Positions 1-8,293 are shown, numbered from the stretch's first letter. The stretch: DNA of 36,213 bases from an uncultured bacterium (GCA_905215775.1 CAJMRM010000027.1:1-36213), one strand, 5' to 3'. Notes: generated by a model from the sequence alone, not told the origin. A program made the numbers and translations.

Positions 1-471
1 CACCTCCAGATAAATATCCGGCTCCGGCTTCCCCTTCTCCACCTCACAGGCAGTGGCCACCTCCTGGAAATACTCCCCGATCTGCAGGGCCTCGATGACC
101 GCATCCACAATGGGCCGCCCATTGCTGGTGGCGATGCCTGCGGCGATCCCCTGGTCCTTACAGCGGCGGAGAAATTCCAGGGCCCCTGGCTTTAACGGCA
201 CCTGGGTCCGGTACTTGTCCACGGCCATCCGGCTCCAGCAGTCCTTGATCTCCTCCAGAGTCAGAGGGAGGGAAAACCGTTCCTTAAAGTACGCGGCCGT
301 TTCGGAAAAGCTCATGCCCTCCACAGCCCGTTCCAGATCCCCGGGACAGTCATAGCCAAACCGTCCCAGAAACTCCACATCGATCTGGGGCCACATCCAC
401 ATGGAATCCACCAGCGTCCCGTCCAGATCAAACAGGACGGCTTTTTTGTTTTTAAAAAAATCCTTGATCAT
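1..471 (-). CDS. HAD-family phosphatase, beta-phosphoglucomutase-like (3' part cut off by window edge)
   Basis: The frame starts with ATG at 471 and stays open for 157 codons to base 1, so the C-terminus lies outside the window. HAD motif I, FDLDGTLVD, is at about residues 14-22 with both aspartates. A cap region follows, then motif II IATSNGRP near 115-122. KGKPEPDIYLEV at the end matches the conserved lysine region (motif III) of the beta-phosphoglucomutase / PGP-like subfamily. The substrate cannot be told; sugar phosphates and phosphoglycolate are usual for this group, and the protein is cytosolic. The start overlaps the stop of the upstream pseudouridine synthase gene by four bases (ATGA), so the two are probably translationally coupled. 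Confidence 0.85.
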   Translation of the reverse strand, partial: MIKDFFKNKKAVLFDLDGTLVDSMWMWPQIDVEFLGRFGYDCPGDLERAVEGMSFSETAAYFKERFSLPLTLEEIKDCWSRMAVDKYRTQVPLKPGALEFLRRCKDQGIAAGIATSNGRPIVDAVIEALQIGEYFQEVATACEVEKGKPEPDIYLEV

Positions 472-1196
472 AGCTGTTCCAACCACTCCCGTTCTTTATC
501 CGTAAGGGGACGGTATTCCCCCGGCTTTAAATTCTCATCCAGAACCAGCGGCCCCATGGACAGGCGCTTCAGAAAGAGCACCGGACAGCCTGCAGCCTCC
601 ATCATCCGCTTGACCTGATGGAATTTTCCTTCCCGGATCCGCAGATGGATCTCCGTCTCGTTCTGTACGCTGTCAAAGGACAGGACCGTAAGCTCCGCCG
701 GAAGACATAAAAGCCCGTCGGGAAGCCGGATCCCCCTGGCAAACTCCTCCGCCGCTCCCTCTCTCACTCTTCCGCGGCAGCGGGCAAAGTACACCTTGTC
801 CACATGCTTTTTCGGCGACAGGAGCCGGTGGGCCAGGTCTCCGTCATTGGTGATCAGGAGAAGTCCCTCGGTATCCAGATCCAGCCGTCCCACGGGAAAC
901 AGATCCTTCCTTTTTTTATCTCCGATCAGGTCCAGGACCGTAGGATATTTTTTATCCTCTGTGGCAGATACCACGCCCTGGGGCTTGTTGAGCATATAAT
1001 ACTCCATGGTCACGTAGGCAACCTCCTCACCGTCAAAGGTCACCACGTCCCCCGGGATCCTCACCTTCATATCCGCTTTTTTTACAGCCTCGCCGTTGAC
1101 CCGGACCCGGCCCTTTCTTACGGCCTCCTTAAGGACGCTCCGGGTGCCCTTTCCCATGTCGGCCAGGAATTTATCCAGACGCAGCTCCTTATCCAT
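468..1196 (-). CDS. RsuA/RluB-family rRNA pseudouridine synthase
   Basis: This 242-residue protein has an S4 RNA-binding domain (about residues 5-50, beginning LRLDKFLADMG) followed by a pseudouridine synthase domain. The catalytic signature GRLDLDTEGLLL lies at about 103-114, with the nucleophile Asp106. The family isomerises one uridine in 16S or 23S rRNA; which one cannot be decided between RsuA, RluB and RluE/F types, though the short length fits RsuA. I chose the ATG at 1196 because AGGGGGAAA lies just upstream; a GTG seven codons earlier is possible but has no good ribosome binding site. The stop overlaps the start of the HAD gene downstream. Confidence 0.93.
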   Translation of the reverse strand: MDKELRLDKFLADMGKGTRSVLKEAVRKGRVRVNGEAVKKADMKVRIPGDVVTFDGEEVAYVTMEYYMLNKPQGVVSATEDKKYPTVLDLIGDKKRKDLFPVGRLDLDTEGLLLITNDGDLAHRLLSPKKHVDKVYFARCRGRVREGAAEEFARGIRLPDGLLCLPAELTVLSFDSVQNETEIHLRIREGKFHQVKRMMEAAGCPVLFLKRLSMGPLVLDENLKPGEYRPLTDKEREWLEQL

Positions 1197-1322
1197 GCGT
1201 TTCCCCCTGTTCCTCACTTCGTATCCAGGATACCGGGGAACGGATCTCTCCCTTTCCCCGGCGCCTTATTCCATACTATATCAAAATCCGGAAGAAAGTA
1301 CAACTGTTTCCTCCCGCCGCCG

Positions 1323-2135
1323 TCAGTAGAAGGCCCGGGTACGGCGCTTCTCCAGGTATCGCAGGATCCAGTAGGGATTTACGGAAAGCTCTTCATAATG
1401 CTCCGTCCGGATGTAGATCCCCAGGTGAAGGTGGACCGGAAATTGGCCGGTGGTCCCAGGCTCTCCGTATCCGGAATCCCCCATATAGCCCAGAAGCTCC
1501 CCTGCATGAACCGTGTCTCCCGGCCTCCACCTTCTGCCGTCCAGTGTTCCTCCATAGGACTCCAGGTGGGCATAGTACAGATATACGCCTGACGGCGTCC
1601 GGATCCCCAGACGCCAGCCGCCCTTTTTCAGCCACCCGGCCTGCTCCACCACGCCGTCCGTCATAGATACCACCGGATAGAGCCCCGCTTCCGGCTTCCC
1701 GGCCATAAGATCGCACCCCTCATGGGTCCTGGGACCGTCAAAAGACCGCTCCTCCATCCAGCCGTTTTCATAAACGATCCCCGGCGTATCCCCTTGTGCG
1801 CTTTCCGGAACAGGGAAGCAGGAAAGGTCTGCGAATATCATGCGGTACGTATCGGAAAGCCGTTCAAATTCCCTCTGACGCCGGACCGGAAAAAGCAGCG
1901 GCTCCCCGGAGAGCTTCTTTCCTGTCAGGTCAAAATTTTCCTTCAGCATGGCCATGGCAAGCTCCTCATAATCCAGAAAGGGCCGCTCTGCCGCATCCCT
2001 TCCCAGGCGCATGGCCCGGAAATCCCCGCTTTCCCAGACATACGGCTTCATGGTATCCAGAGCCATTCCGCTTTCCAGCCGGAGGACCAGCATGGAATCA
2101 TACAGGACCAGCAGAACCAGGATCACAATTTTCAT
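1323..2135 (-). CDS. M23-family (LytM-like) peptidase with an N-terminal membrane anchor
   Basis: A 270-residue protein. The first 15 or so residues (MKIVILVLLVLYDSM) form a hydrophobic anchor or signal segment. The C-terminal half carries the M23 zinc site: THEGCDLM (His and Asp ligands) near residues 152-159, YYAHLES in the middle, and HLHLGIY near the end. M23 enzymes cut peptide bridges in peptidoglycan or serve as inactive scaffolds; here all the ligands I can recognise are present, so it is probably active outside the membrane. The ATG at 2135 has AAAGGG upstream. It is divergent from the ylbJ-like gene with only about 50 bases between the two starts. A sporulation role (compare SpoIIQ-type LytM proteins) is plausible but unproven. 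Confidence 0.85.
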   Translation of the reverse strand: MKIVILVLLVLYDSMLVLRLESGMALDTMKPYVWESGDFRAMRLGRDAAERPFLDYEELAMAMLKENFDLTGKKLSGEPLLFPVRRQREFERLSDTYRMIFADLSCFPVPESAQGDTPGIVYENGWMEERSFDGPRTHEGCDLMAGKPEAGLYPVVSMTDGVVEQAGWLKKGGWRLGIRTPSGVYLYYAHLESYGGTLDGRRWRPGDTVHAGELLGYMGDSGYGEPGTTGQFPVHLHLGIYIRTEHYEELSVNPYWILRYLEKRRTRAFY

Positions 2136-2187
2136 ATGGGAACGCCCTTTCTCATAAGCTGTATCAACAAATGGTATTCGGGTGCTT

Positions 2188-3249
2188 ATGAAAAAATCCG
2201 TCGGTCCCGCCATTCTCATGGTATTCCTGCTGCTTTATCCCCGCTTTGCGGCCGAGGGGGCCAGGTACGGCCTTCTTTTATGGTATACGGCCGTGGTCCC
2301 GTCCCTGTTTCCCTTTATGGTGCTTTCCAGCCTCATTGTATCCTCCGGCGGAGTATCCCTGCTGATGAAGCCTGTCCGGAGCCTTTTGGCTCCCTGGCTC
2401 CCTCTTTCAGAAAACGGCTTCTACACCCTGGCATCCGGTCTCCTCTGCGGCTGTCCCATGGGAGCGAAAACATGCGGGGATTTTGTCCGGGAGGGCCGGC
2501 TCTCTGTCCGGGAGGGCCGTTTCCTCATGGCCATATGCAATCATCCGAGCCCCATGTTCCTGCTGGGATTTGTCTGCCCGCTTTTTGGCTCCCAGATGCA
2601 GCCTTCCCGTCTTCTCCTGTCCATTTACCTGCCGCTCCTTCCTCTTGCAGACCTGGCCCGGAGGATCTATTTCCCCGCCCGGAAAAAAACAGCCGGTCTC
2701 CAGCCTCCTCCCCCGGAGCCTTCCTCTGAGGACCTCCAGCCCCCGGACCTGCGGGATCCTGCTGCCGGAGAACCCCGGAATCCGGTCCCCGCCCCGGCTC
2801 TGGATACGGCCATCCTGGCGGCGGCGGAGATCCTCTGCCGCATCGGCGGCTACCTGATGCTGTTCTCCATCCTGATCGTATTTTTACGCCATGCCCAGTG
2901 GCTTCCCGTCCCTCTCCGGCTCCTCCTCATCGGAGCCATGGAGATGACCACCGGCGTCCGGGAGCTGGCTGCCTCCCTTCCCTTCCCCGGTTCCGGAGCC
3001 GCTGCCGCTGCCGCTCTGGCCTTCGGCGGCGTATGCGGCGTTTTTCAGACCAGATCCGTGATCGTCTCCGGCCGGCCGGAGAGCCAGAAAACGTGTACAA
3101 GGACCAGCGGCGCCAGACGGATGGGAGGCGAGGGATCCGGGGAAGATAAAAAAATTGCCGGATTATCCATCCGGCAATATATTCTCTGGAAGCTTCTTCA
3201 CAGCGGCCTGGCCGCCGCCGTTTTTCTGCTCCTGGGTCTGCTGGGCTGA
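2188..3249 (+). CDS. ylbJ: YlbJ-like sporulation integral membrane protein (nucleoside-recognition/gate domain)
   Basis: A 353-residue membrane protein with several hydrophobic segments. These include residues near 5-20, the stretch around LLLWYTAVVPSLFPFMVLSS, the conserved region GLLCGCPMGAKTCGD, and the helix-forming C-terminal end. The pattern VVPSLFPF ... CGCPMG ... CNHPSPMFLLG matches the YlbJ family, required for normal sporulation in Bacillus and related to gate-type transporters. A hydrophilic proline-rich insert (about residues 165-200) separates the two halves, and a polar stretch near 295-330 precedes the last helix. The start is uncertain: ATG at 2188 has only a weak ribosome binding site, and a GTG at 2182 is in frame. 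Confidence 0.82.
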   Translation: MKKSVGPAILMVFLLLYPRFAAEGARYGLLLWYTAVVPSLFPFMVLSSLIVSSGGVSLLMKPVRSLLAPWLPLSENGFYTLASGLLCGCPMGAKTCGDFVREGRLSVREGRFLMAICNHPSPMFLLGFVCPLFGSQMQPSRLLLSIYLPLLPLADLARRIYFPARKKTAGLQPPPPEPSSEDLQPPDLRDPAAGEPRNPVPAPALDTAILAAAEILCRIGGYLMLFSILIVFLRHAQWLPVPLRLLLIGAMEMTTGVRELAASLPFPGSGAAAAAALAFGGVCGVFQTRSVIVSGRPESQKTCTRTSGARRMGGEGSGEDKKIAGLSIRQYILWKLLHSGLAAAVFLLLGLLG

Positions 3250-3262
3250 TCCTCCCGAAAGC

Positions 3263-3841
3263 CTAGGCCTCCGGTGCAGACGGCTCCTCTTCTTTTTCTG
3301 TGATGATCCCGCCGGACAGCTCCTTCCGGTTGGAGGAAACGATGTCGTAGCTGGATCTCATGGAGCTCATGAAGGCGTCGAACCGGCCCTGGGCTCCTTC
3401 CATGGTGTGATTGATGATATTCTGAAGGCTCTTTAACATATCATCCGTATACTGGATAGAACCCTGGCGGATATTGTTGGCATCATTGACGGCGCTGTCG
3501 ATGATGGCCTGGGCCTGGGCCTGGGCCTGCTCGATCACCTCATTGGCATGAGCGTATGCCTTCTGCATGATCTCATGCTCATTGACCAGTTCGTTTGTCT
3601 GAGCCGTAGCCTCTGCCAGAAGGGCGTCAGCCCGGGTATGTGCGTCGGAAAGGATCGCCTCCTGATTGCTGATGATCTTCTGATACTGCTTGATCTCATC
3701 GGGGATCCTGAGACGCAGCTCCACCAGGAGCTCGTCCAGCTCCTCCTTGTTTACGATGATCTTGGTCGTGGACAGCGGCTGGAACTTGCAGCTGTCAATA
3801 TATTCTTCAATTTCTCCGATTAACTGTTCGATTCTGCTCAT
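3263..3841 (-). CDS. Conserved coiled-coil protein of unknown function (ATPase-subunit/DivIVA-like helix)
   Basis: A 192-residue protein, almost all helical and charged. A long coiled coil spans about residues 35-150, rich in Ala, Gln and Glu, including the repeat QAQAQAQAII. No catalytic motif is visible. Proteins of this kind beside coaD and rsmD in Lachnospiraceae are usually labelled ATPase, V-type ATPase subunit H-like or DivIVA-like, but these labels rest on coiled-coil similarity only. AAGGAAG precedes the ATG. The gene follows coaD with a 9-base gap and is probably its operon partner. A structural role in cell division or envelope organisation would be a guess. Confidence 0.8.
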   Translation of the reverse strand: MSRIEQLIGEIEEYIDSCKFQPLSTTKIIVNKEELDELLVELRLRIPDEIKQYQKIISNQEAILSDAHTRADALLAEATAQTNELVNEHEIMQKAYAHANEVIEQAQAQAQAIIDSAVNDANNIRQGSIQYTDDMLKSLQNIINHTMEGAQGRFDAFMSSMRSSYDIVSSNRKELSGGIITEKEEEPSAPEA

Positions 3842-3850
3842 ATTGCTTCC

Positions 3851-4348
3851 TTATTCCTTTCCCCTGATCTTATTCTGAAATTTCTTATGTACCTCTTCTG
3901 CCACCCCGGCAGTCACAAAATTGGAAATATCGCCGCCGTACGCCGCCACCTCCTTGACAGAGCTGGAGCTCAGATAGGCATATTTTAAATTGGTGGTCAG
4001 AAATACGGTGTCGATATCCGGAGCGATCACCCGGTTCAGCTGGGCGATCTGCAGCTCATATTCAAAGTCCGTGATCGCACGAAGCCCCCGGACCAGGGCG
4101 TTGGCCCCGCATTCCCTGGCAAACTCCACCGTAAGGCCGCCGAAGGTCTTTACCTCCACGTTGGGAATGTCTTTTGTCACTTCTTCTAACATCTTAACAC
4201 GTTCTTCCACGGAAAACAATGGAGTTTTCGCACTGTTATGCAAAACTGCGATCACCAGGTGGTCGAACAGCTGGGACGCCCGGCGGATCACGTCGATATG
4301 TCCCAGGGTCACCGGGTCAAAGCTTCCCGGATAAATAGCTTTTTTCAT
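3851..4348 (-). CDS. coaD: Phosphopantetheine adenylyltransferase (CoaD)
   Basis: A 165-residue cytosolic enzyme that transfers AMP from ATP to 4'-phosphopantetheine, the penultimate step of coenzyme A synthesis. The nucleotidyltransferase motif GSFDPVTLGHIDVI is at about residues 8-21 (T/HxGH family). VRGLRAITDFEYE in the middle and YLSSSSVKEVA near 125-135 are family signatures. Length is normal. The gene starts one base after the rsmD stop and its ribosome binding site (GAGGGAAAA) lies inside the end of rsmD, so the two are tightly coupled, an arrangement widely conserved in Bacillota. Confidence 0.97.
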   Translation of the reverse strand: MKKAIYPGSFDPVTLGHIDVIRRASQLFDHLVIAVLHNSAKTPLFSVEERVKMLEEVTKDIPNVEVKTFGGLTVEFARECGANALVRGLRAITDFEYELQIAQLNRVIAPDIDTVFLTTNLKYAYLSSSSVKEVAAYGGDISNFVTAGVAEEVHKKFQNKIRGKE

Positions 4349-4349
4349 C

Positions 4350-4910
4350 TCAATTTTCCCTCTTTTTCAAAAATACATGTTTATTCGTCTTATATTCTTT
4401 TGTACGGATGATCTCATATCCCAGGGACTCTGCCCAGGAAAAATCCGTATCCAGAGAGGCCTCCGCAATAAAGACCGTATCCCCGCCGGCCAGAGGAGAA
4501 TCCTGTAAGGCCTCCAGTACCTGACGCTCTAAACCGCAGCCGTAGGGAGGATCCATAAATATAAAATCAAAGGCCCCGTGCTCCCGGCCCAGACGCGAAA
4601 GGCCCTCCAGCACACCGCTGTTTACGACCGTTGCCCCCGCCTCCAGCTTTGTGGTTTTCAAGTTATCCCGGATACAGGAAACCTGACGGGTCCCATTGTC
4701 AATGAATACGGCCTCTGCTGCTCCCCGGCTTAAGGCCTCGATGCCGATGGCCCCGCTTCCGGCAAACAGATCCAGAAAGGAACGGCCATAAAGTTCGTTC
4801 TGGATCATATTAAATAAGGTTTCCTTTATACGGTCTGTGGTAGGCCGGGTATCCATTCCCTCCACAGTCTTCAAAAGCAGACGCCTGGCGCTGCCTGCGA
4901 TCACTCTCAT
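4350..4910 (-). CDS. rsmD: 16S rRNA (guanine966-N2)-methyltransferase (RsmD)
   Basis: A 186-residue SAM-dependent methyltransferase acting on 16S rRNA during 30S assembly. The N-terminus MRVIAGSARR is typical of RsmD. The SAM-binding motif FLDLFAGSGAIGIEAL covers about residues 45-60, and the catalytic N-methylase motif DPPY is at 120-123. The start has GAGAGGTGGC upstream. It is first of an rsmD-coaD-coiled-coil operon read from the promoter at 5001-5029. Confidence 0.96.
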   Translation of the reverse strand: MRVIAGSARRLLLKTVEGMDTRPTTDRIKETLFNMIQNELYGRSFLDLFAGSGAIGIEALSRGAAEAVFIDNGTRQVSCIRDNLKTTKLEAGATVVNSGVLEGLSRLGREHGAFDFIFMDPPYGCGLERQVLEALQDSPLAGGDTVFIAEASLDTDFSWAESLGYEIIRTKEYKTNKHVFLKKREN

Positions 4911-5000
4911 ATGCCACCTCTCGATGCAGTTGTTCTTTTTTTGACCGGAGCGGGGAGCCTTTCTGCCACCGCATCCCGTTCCGTTTCTGGTATCTTTCCA

Positions 5001-5029
5001 ATTATAATCGCAATGAAAGCGATATACAA
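5001..5029 (-). promoter_or_regulatory. Probable sigma-A promoter of rsmD-coaD operon
   Basis: On the minus strand TTGTAT (5029-5024) and TATAAT (5006-5001) are separated by exactly 17 bases. It lies about 90 bases upstream of the rsmD start and points toward it. Confidence 0.7.
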
Positions 5030-5129
5030 GCAGTTTTTCCGCAGAATCTGTGAAACCTGCAAAATCCTGCCCCTAAGGAAACAGAAGGAAGCCGTCGGGC
5101 CGGAAGCGCCCGGATTTCCATGACCAGGG

Positions 5130-5159
5130 TTGCCTCCTTCTGCGGTTTTATATTATAAT
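5130..5159 (+). promoter_or_regulatory. Probable sigma-A promoter of the SDR gene
   Basis: TTGCCT (5130-5135) and TATAAT (5154-5159) are 18 bases apart, pointing toward the SDR gene whose start is about 50 bases downstream. Confidence 0.65.
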
Positions 5160-5207
5160 AAGGAATCGGATCCTTTTTCCGCAGAAAAAAACAAGGAGGA
5201 AACCCAG

Positions 5208-5921
5208 ATGGATTTTAAGGATAAGGTTGTCGTTATAACCGGCGGCGCCCATGGCATCGGTCTCTGTACTGCCGAACTGTTCAGAAAGGAAGGTGCCCAT
5301 GTCTGCGTCATTGACCTTGCCGAGGGCAGCCACTATGTAGGCGATATCGGAAACAAGGATGTGCTGGAGGATTTCGCCAGGTCAGTGACTGGAACGTATG
5401 GCCGCGTGGATGTTCTTGTCAACAACGCGCCGCCCCAGATGCACGGGATCGGCCAGTGTACCTGGGAACAGTTCCAGGAGGCGTTAAATACGGGCGTTAC
5501 CGCGCCGTTTTATCTCAGTAAGCTCTTTTCGCCGTATTTTTCCAAGGGTGCCAGCATTATCAACCTTTCTTCCTCCCGGGATCGGATGAGCCAGCCCCAG
5601 ACCGAAAGCTATGCGGCGGCCAAGGGAGGGATCGCGGCACTGACCCACGCGCTGGCTGTCAGCTTCGCGGGAAGGGTCCGCGTCAATTCCATCTCTCCCG
5701 GCTGGATCGATACGACCGGAACAGCTTTCGATGGCCCCGATGCTCTGCAGCAGCCGGCAGGGCGGGTGGGTACTCCCGAGGATATCGCCCATATGATCCT
5801 CTTCCTCGCCTCTGAACGGGCAGGCTTTATCACAGGAGAAAATATCTGTATCGACGGCGGAATGACAAGGCAGATGATCTACCATGGGGAAAATGGGTGG
5901 ACGCTGGAAACGGACCAATAA
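5208..5921 (+). CDS. Short-chain dehydrogenase/reductase (SDR), NAD(P)-dependent
   Basis: A 237-residue classical SDR. The Rossmann cofactor motif TGGAHGIG is at residues 11-18, NNAPP at 72-76, the catalytic serine in NLSSS near 119-123, and the YxxxK pair at Tyr135/Lys139 (YAAAK). C-terminal ICIDGGM is typical. The substrate is unknown; the family reduces or oxidises hydroxyl and keto groups. ATG at 5208 is chosen because AAGGAGG sits at the right distance; the frame is open further upstream but without a start of similar quality. The gene stands alone between its own promoter and a strong terminator. Confidence 0.92.
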   Translation: MDFKDKVVVITGGAHGIGLCTAELFRKEGAHVCVIDLAEGSHYVGDIGNKDVLEDFARSVTGTYGRVDVLVNNAPPQMHGIGQCTWEQFQEALNTGVTAPFYLSKLFSPYFSKGASIINLSSSRDRMSQPQTESYAAAKGGIAALTHALAVSFAGRVRVNSISPGWIDTTGTAFDGPDALQQPAGRVGTPEDIAHMILFLASERAGFITGENICIDGGMTRQMIYHGENGWTLETDQ

Positions 5922-5925
5922 CAGG

Positions 5926-5968
5926 AAAAGGCCGTTCCGCTGGAAAGCTCCCGGCGGAAAGGCCTTTT
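5926..5968 (+). terminator. Rho-independent terminator after the SDR gene
   Basis: AAAAGGCC-G-TTCCGC and GCGGAA-A-GGCCTTTT form a long stem with one internal mismatch. Because it begins with AAAA and ends with TTTT it can also serve the minus-strand spore protein gene that ends at 5991. Confidence 0.85.
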
Positions 5969-5990
5969 GTTAAGAAGAGCTAAGCGGCAT

Positions 5991-6203
5991 TTATTTGCCT
6001 GCCATCTTCTTCTCCTGTTCCTCGATCATTTTCTTCACCATATAGCCTCCGATGCTGCCGTTCTGGTAAGAGGTCAGGTTCCCATTATAGCCGTTGGTCA
6101 GCGGCACTCCTAACTCAGAGGCCACCTCCATCTTAAACTTGTCCATGGCCTCCTTGGCTTCCGGTACTACCATACGATTGGAAGAATTGTTTGTACTAGA
6201 CAT
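5991..6203 (-). CDS. Alpha/beta-type small acid-soluble spore protein
   Basis: A 70-residue DNA-binding spore protein. EAKEAMDKFKMEVASELG (about residues 15-32) contains the conserved region with the germination-protease type cleavage context (xxExxSE-like, here EVASELG), and NLTSYQNGSIGGYMVKKMIE matches the second conserved block. Such proteins coat forespore DNA, protect it from UV and heat, and are degraded at germination. An AAAAGGAGGG ribosome binding site precedes the ATG. The gene is single and probably expressed in the forespore by sigma-G; this is the clearest sign that the organism makes endospores. Confidence 0.95.
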   Translation of the reverse strand: MSSTNNSSNRMVVPEAKEAMDKFKMEVASELGVPLTNGYNGNLTSYQNGSIGGYMVKKMIEEQEKKMAGK

Positions 6204-6267
6204 ATAAAACCCTCCTTTTGCGTGTATTGCCGGTCTTGATTTTTCCGGCGTTTTCTTGGTACACTCC

Positions 6268-6295
6268 TATTATGGTCTCCAGAAAAAATAATACA
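6268..6295 (-). promoter_or_regulatory. Candidate forespore (sigma-G-like) promoter of the spore protein gene
   Basis: On the minus strand a CATAATA box (6274-6268) resembles the sigma-G/F -10 element CATWMTA. TGTATT (6295-6290) upstream is a loose -35 match at slightly short spacing (15 bases). No sigma-A promoter of similar quality is obvious. Low certainty. Confidence 0.35.
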
Positions 6296-6337
6296 CTAGA
6301 AGGTTTTTCGTTAAATGTCATTTTTTGCAAAGCCTGT

Positions 6338-7213
6338 CTAAAAACAGCCCTGCGATTTATCGTTCTCCTTCAGACAAAGGAACGCGCAGAGATTCCCCCG
6401 CCGGTCCGCCGATGTCCGGTGGGAAAACAAAAGCTCCGGATTGCAGTGGGTGCAGATATCCGTCACAGAAATCCCGGTCTCAGGCACGCCCGCTTCCGTA
6501 AGGATGATCCGGTTGGCCTCCCAGAGGTCCAGCTGGTATTTTCCGTTCTCCTTTTTATAGAAGAGCGACGGATGGTATTCCTCCCGGAACGCCGCTGCAA
6601 ATTCGGCGGCCACCTCCTCTCCCACCTCATAGCAGTCCTGGCAGATGCTGGGACCGATACAGGCCGTCACGTCCGCCGGATCCGTCCCGAACTCTTTTTC
6701 CATGGCCGTCAGCACCGCCTGGCCCATGCGGTTCACAGTCCCTCTCCAGCCTGAATGGGCCAGTCCGATGGCCTTTCTTTTCCGGTCCAGAAAATATAAC
6801 GGCACACAATCGGCAAAAAAGGTCACCAGGGTCACGCCGGGCCGGTCTGTGATCAGTCCGTCCACATCCCGGTAATCCCGGTCCTTTACGATGCCCTTTC
6901 CCTCGTCCTCTGCGGCCACGGTGCGCACGTTGGTGGTGTGGGCCTGCCACGTCAGGACCATACGCGTCTCATCCACACCCAGAGCCCTGGCCATACGCCT
7001 GTAATTTTCCCGCACCGCCTCCGGATCATCTCCCCGGGTAAAGGAAAAATTCATAGTGGAATAGCATCCCCTGCTCACGCCGCCCATACGGGTGGAAAAA
7101 GCGTGGGCCACAAGCCCTGTCTCCTCCAGGGCAGGGAATGAAAGCCATGTGACCCCATCCCTTGTCACTTCCTTTAAGGGGCCGCCGTTTCCCTTTCTTT
7201 TCCATTCATACAT
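6338..7213 (-). CDS. pgeF: Laccase-domain protein, peptidoglycan editing factor / purine nucleoside phosphorylase family (PgeF/YlmD)
   Basis: A 291-residue protein of the YfiH/YlmD family. The metal-binding residues are in place: His92 (WQAHTT), Cys136 (FADCVP) and His153 (AHSGWRGT), plus the conserved CIGPSICQDCYEVG and HCNPELLFSHR blocks. Family members have been reported as laccase-like, as purine nucleoside/adenosine phosphorylase-deaminases, and in E. coli as a peptidoglycan editing factor; sequence cannot choose. GGGAGAGA precedes ATG 7213. It follows yraN by 15 bases at the end of the minus-strand translation cluster. Confidence 0.9.
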   Translation of the reverse strand: MYEWKRKGNGGPLKEVTRDGVTWLSFPALEETGLVAHAFSTRMGGVSRGCYSTMNFSFTRGDDPEAVRENYRRMARALGVDETRMVLTWQAHTTNVRTVAAEDEGKGIVKDRDYRDVDGLITDRPGVTLVTFFADCVPLYFLDRKRKAIGLAHSGWRGTVNRMGQAVLTAMEKEFGTDPADVTACIGPSICQDCYEVGEEVAAEFAAAFREEYHPSLFYKKENGKYQLDLWEANRIILTEAGVPETGISVTDICTHCNPELLFSHRTSADRRGNLCAFLCLKENDKSQGCF

Positions 7214-7228
7214 GTATATCTCTCCCGT

Positions 7229-7576
7229 CTAAAACGCATTTTTCAAATGTGTGATCTGATCTCCGTCGATCCCCACCGCGTCAAACCGGCAGGCTGCCGT
7301 CTCCGGAATTCCATGCTCATAAAGATAAACGGCCGCCACCCGGCGCACCTGGCCCGCCTTCCGGCTGTCAATGGCCTCCAGCGCCTGGCCCGCATGCTTC
7401 GTTTTCCGGTATTTGACCTCCACAAAGACCAGATATTCCCCGTCTCTGGCAACGATGTCGATCTCGCCGGTGCGGCACCGGTAATTCATCTCCAGCACGT
7501 TCATGCCGTTCTGCTCCAGATACCGGGCCGCCAGCCTCTCATACCGGCTTCCTTCCATCCGCTTATTCTGTCCCAC
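7229..7576 (-). CDS. yraN: UPF0102 / YraN-family nuclease-like protein
   Basis: A 115-residue small restriction-endonuclease-fold protein. The PD-(D/E)XK-like core is seen as GEIDIVARDG (about residues 37-46) and VFVEVKYRK (about 50-58), with the Asp, Glu and Lys of the fold. The cellular role is unclear; it nearly always sits next to rnhB as here. The start is GTG at 7576, supported by AAAGGAG and by conservation of the GxxxE-YL-N-terminal block. Confidence 0.9.
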   Translation of the reverse strand: MGQNKRMEGSRYERLAARYLEQNGMNVLEMNYRCRTGEIDIVARDGEYLVFVEVKYRKTKHAGQALEAIDSRKAGQVRRVAAVYLYEHGIPETAACRFDAVGIDGDQITHLKNAF

Positions 7577-7594
7577 AAAGGCTCCTTTCAGAAG

Positions 7595-8236
7595 CTACAC
7601 AAAATTTTTTATAAAGGTACGGCGGTGGATGGGAGAAGGACCTAATTCTTTTAAAGCCGCAATGTGGGCCGCAGTTCCGTAGCCCTTGTGCTTCGCAAAT
7701 CCATACCCGGGATACAGGGCGTCATACTCTGCCATCAGATGGTCCCTGGTGACCTTGGCCAGAATGCTGGCCGCGGCTATGGATACGCTTTTGGCGTCTC
7801 CCTTGACAATGGGGATCTGCGGGATCTCAATTCCCGGAATGGTGACCGCATCGTTTAAAAGCAGATCCGGCTTCTGGGAAAGCCCGCCGATGGCCGCCCG
7901 CATGGCCTCATAGGTGGCCTGGAGGATATTGATCTCGTCGATCCTGGCCGGAGAAACCACCGCCACGTTCCAGGCCAGAGCCTTGTCCTTGATCTCCAGA
8001 AACAGCTCCTCCCGCCGTTTTTCCGACAGCTTCTTTGAATCGTTAAGATACAGGATGGTGCAGTCCCTGGGAAGGATCACCGCGCCTGCAGCCACTGGTC
8101 CCGCCAGCGGCCCTCTTCCTGCCTCGTCGATCCCGCAGATCAGCGCACAGTCTTTGTTTTCCTTTTCATATGCCTTCATGGCCTCCAGCCGCAAAAGCTC
8201 CTTCTCCAGCCGCTCTCCTGTGAGTGTTCTTGCCAT
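7595..8236 (-). CDS. rnhB: Ribonuclease HII
   Basis: A 213-residue enzyme that cuts RNA in RNA-DNA hybrids and removes single ribonucleotides from DNA. The catalytic acidic residues are Asp37 and Glu38 (GIDEAGRGPLAGP), Asp129 (LLNDAV) and Asp147 (VKGDAKS). SIAAASILAKVTRD is the typical signature. Length is normal. GGAAGG precedes the start. It is between rbgA and yraN in the conserved order. Confidence 0.97.
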   Translation of the reverse strand: MARTLTGERLEKELLRLEAMKAYEKENKDCALICGIDEAGRGPLAGPVAAGAVILPRDCTILYLNDSKKLSEKRREELFLEIKDKALAWNVAVVSPARIDEINILQATYEAMRAAIGGLSQKPDLLLNDAVTIPGIEIPQIPIVKGDAKSVSIAAASILAKVTRDHLMAEYDALYPGYGFAKHKGYGTAAHIAALKELGPSPIHRRTFIKNFV

Positions 8237-8293
8237 ATGTGCCTTCCTTTGCTGATCCGGCGGCAGAGAGCCCCGCCCTCCGCCGCCAGTCTC

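Noticed and set aside
53..355. 100-codon plus-strand frame at the left end
   Set aside because: It is antisense to the HAD phosphatase, whose motifs are clear even though it lacks a stop inside the window.
804..1592. Long open frame on the plus strand across the pseudouridine synthase and M23 genes
   Set aside because: It lies opposite two well-supported genes and its translation has no family-like features; it is a high-GC shadow frame.
1722..2729. Open frame of more than 330 codons on the plus strand
   Set aside because: It runs antisense through the M23 gene and out of frame through the ylbJ-like gene; proline and histidine rich composition is that of a shadow.
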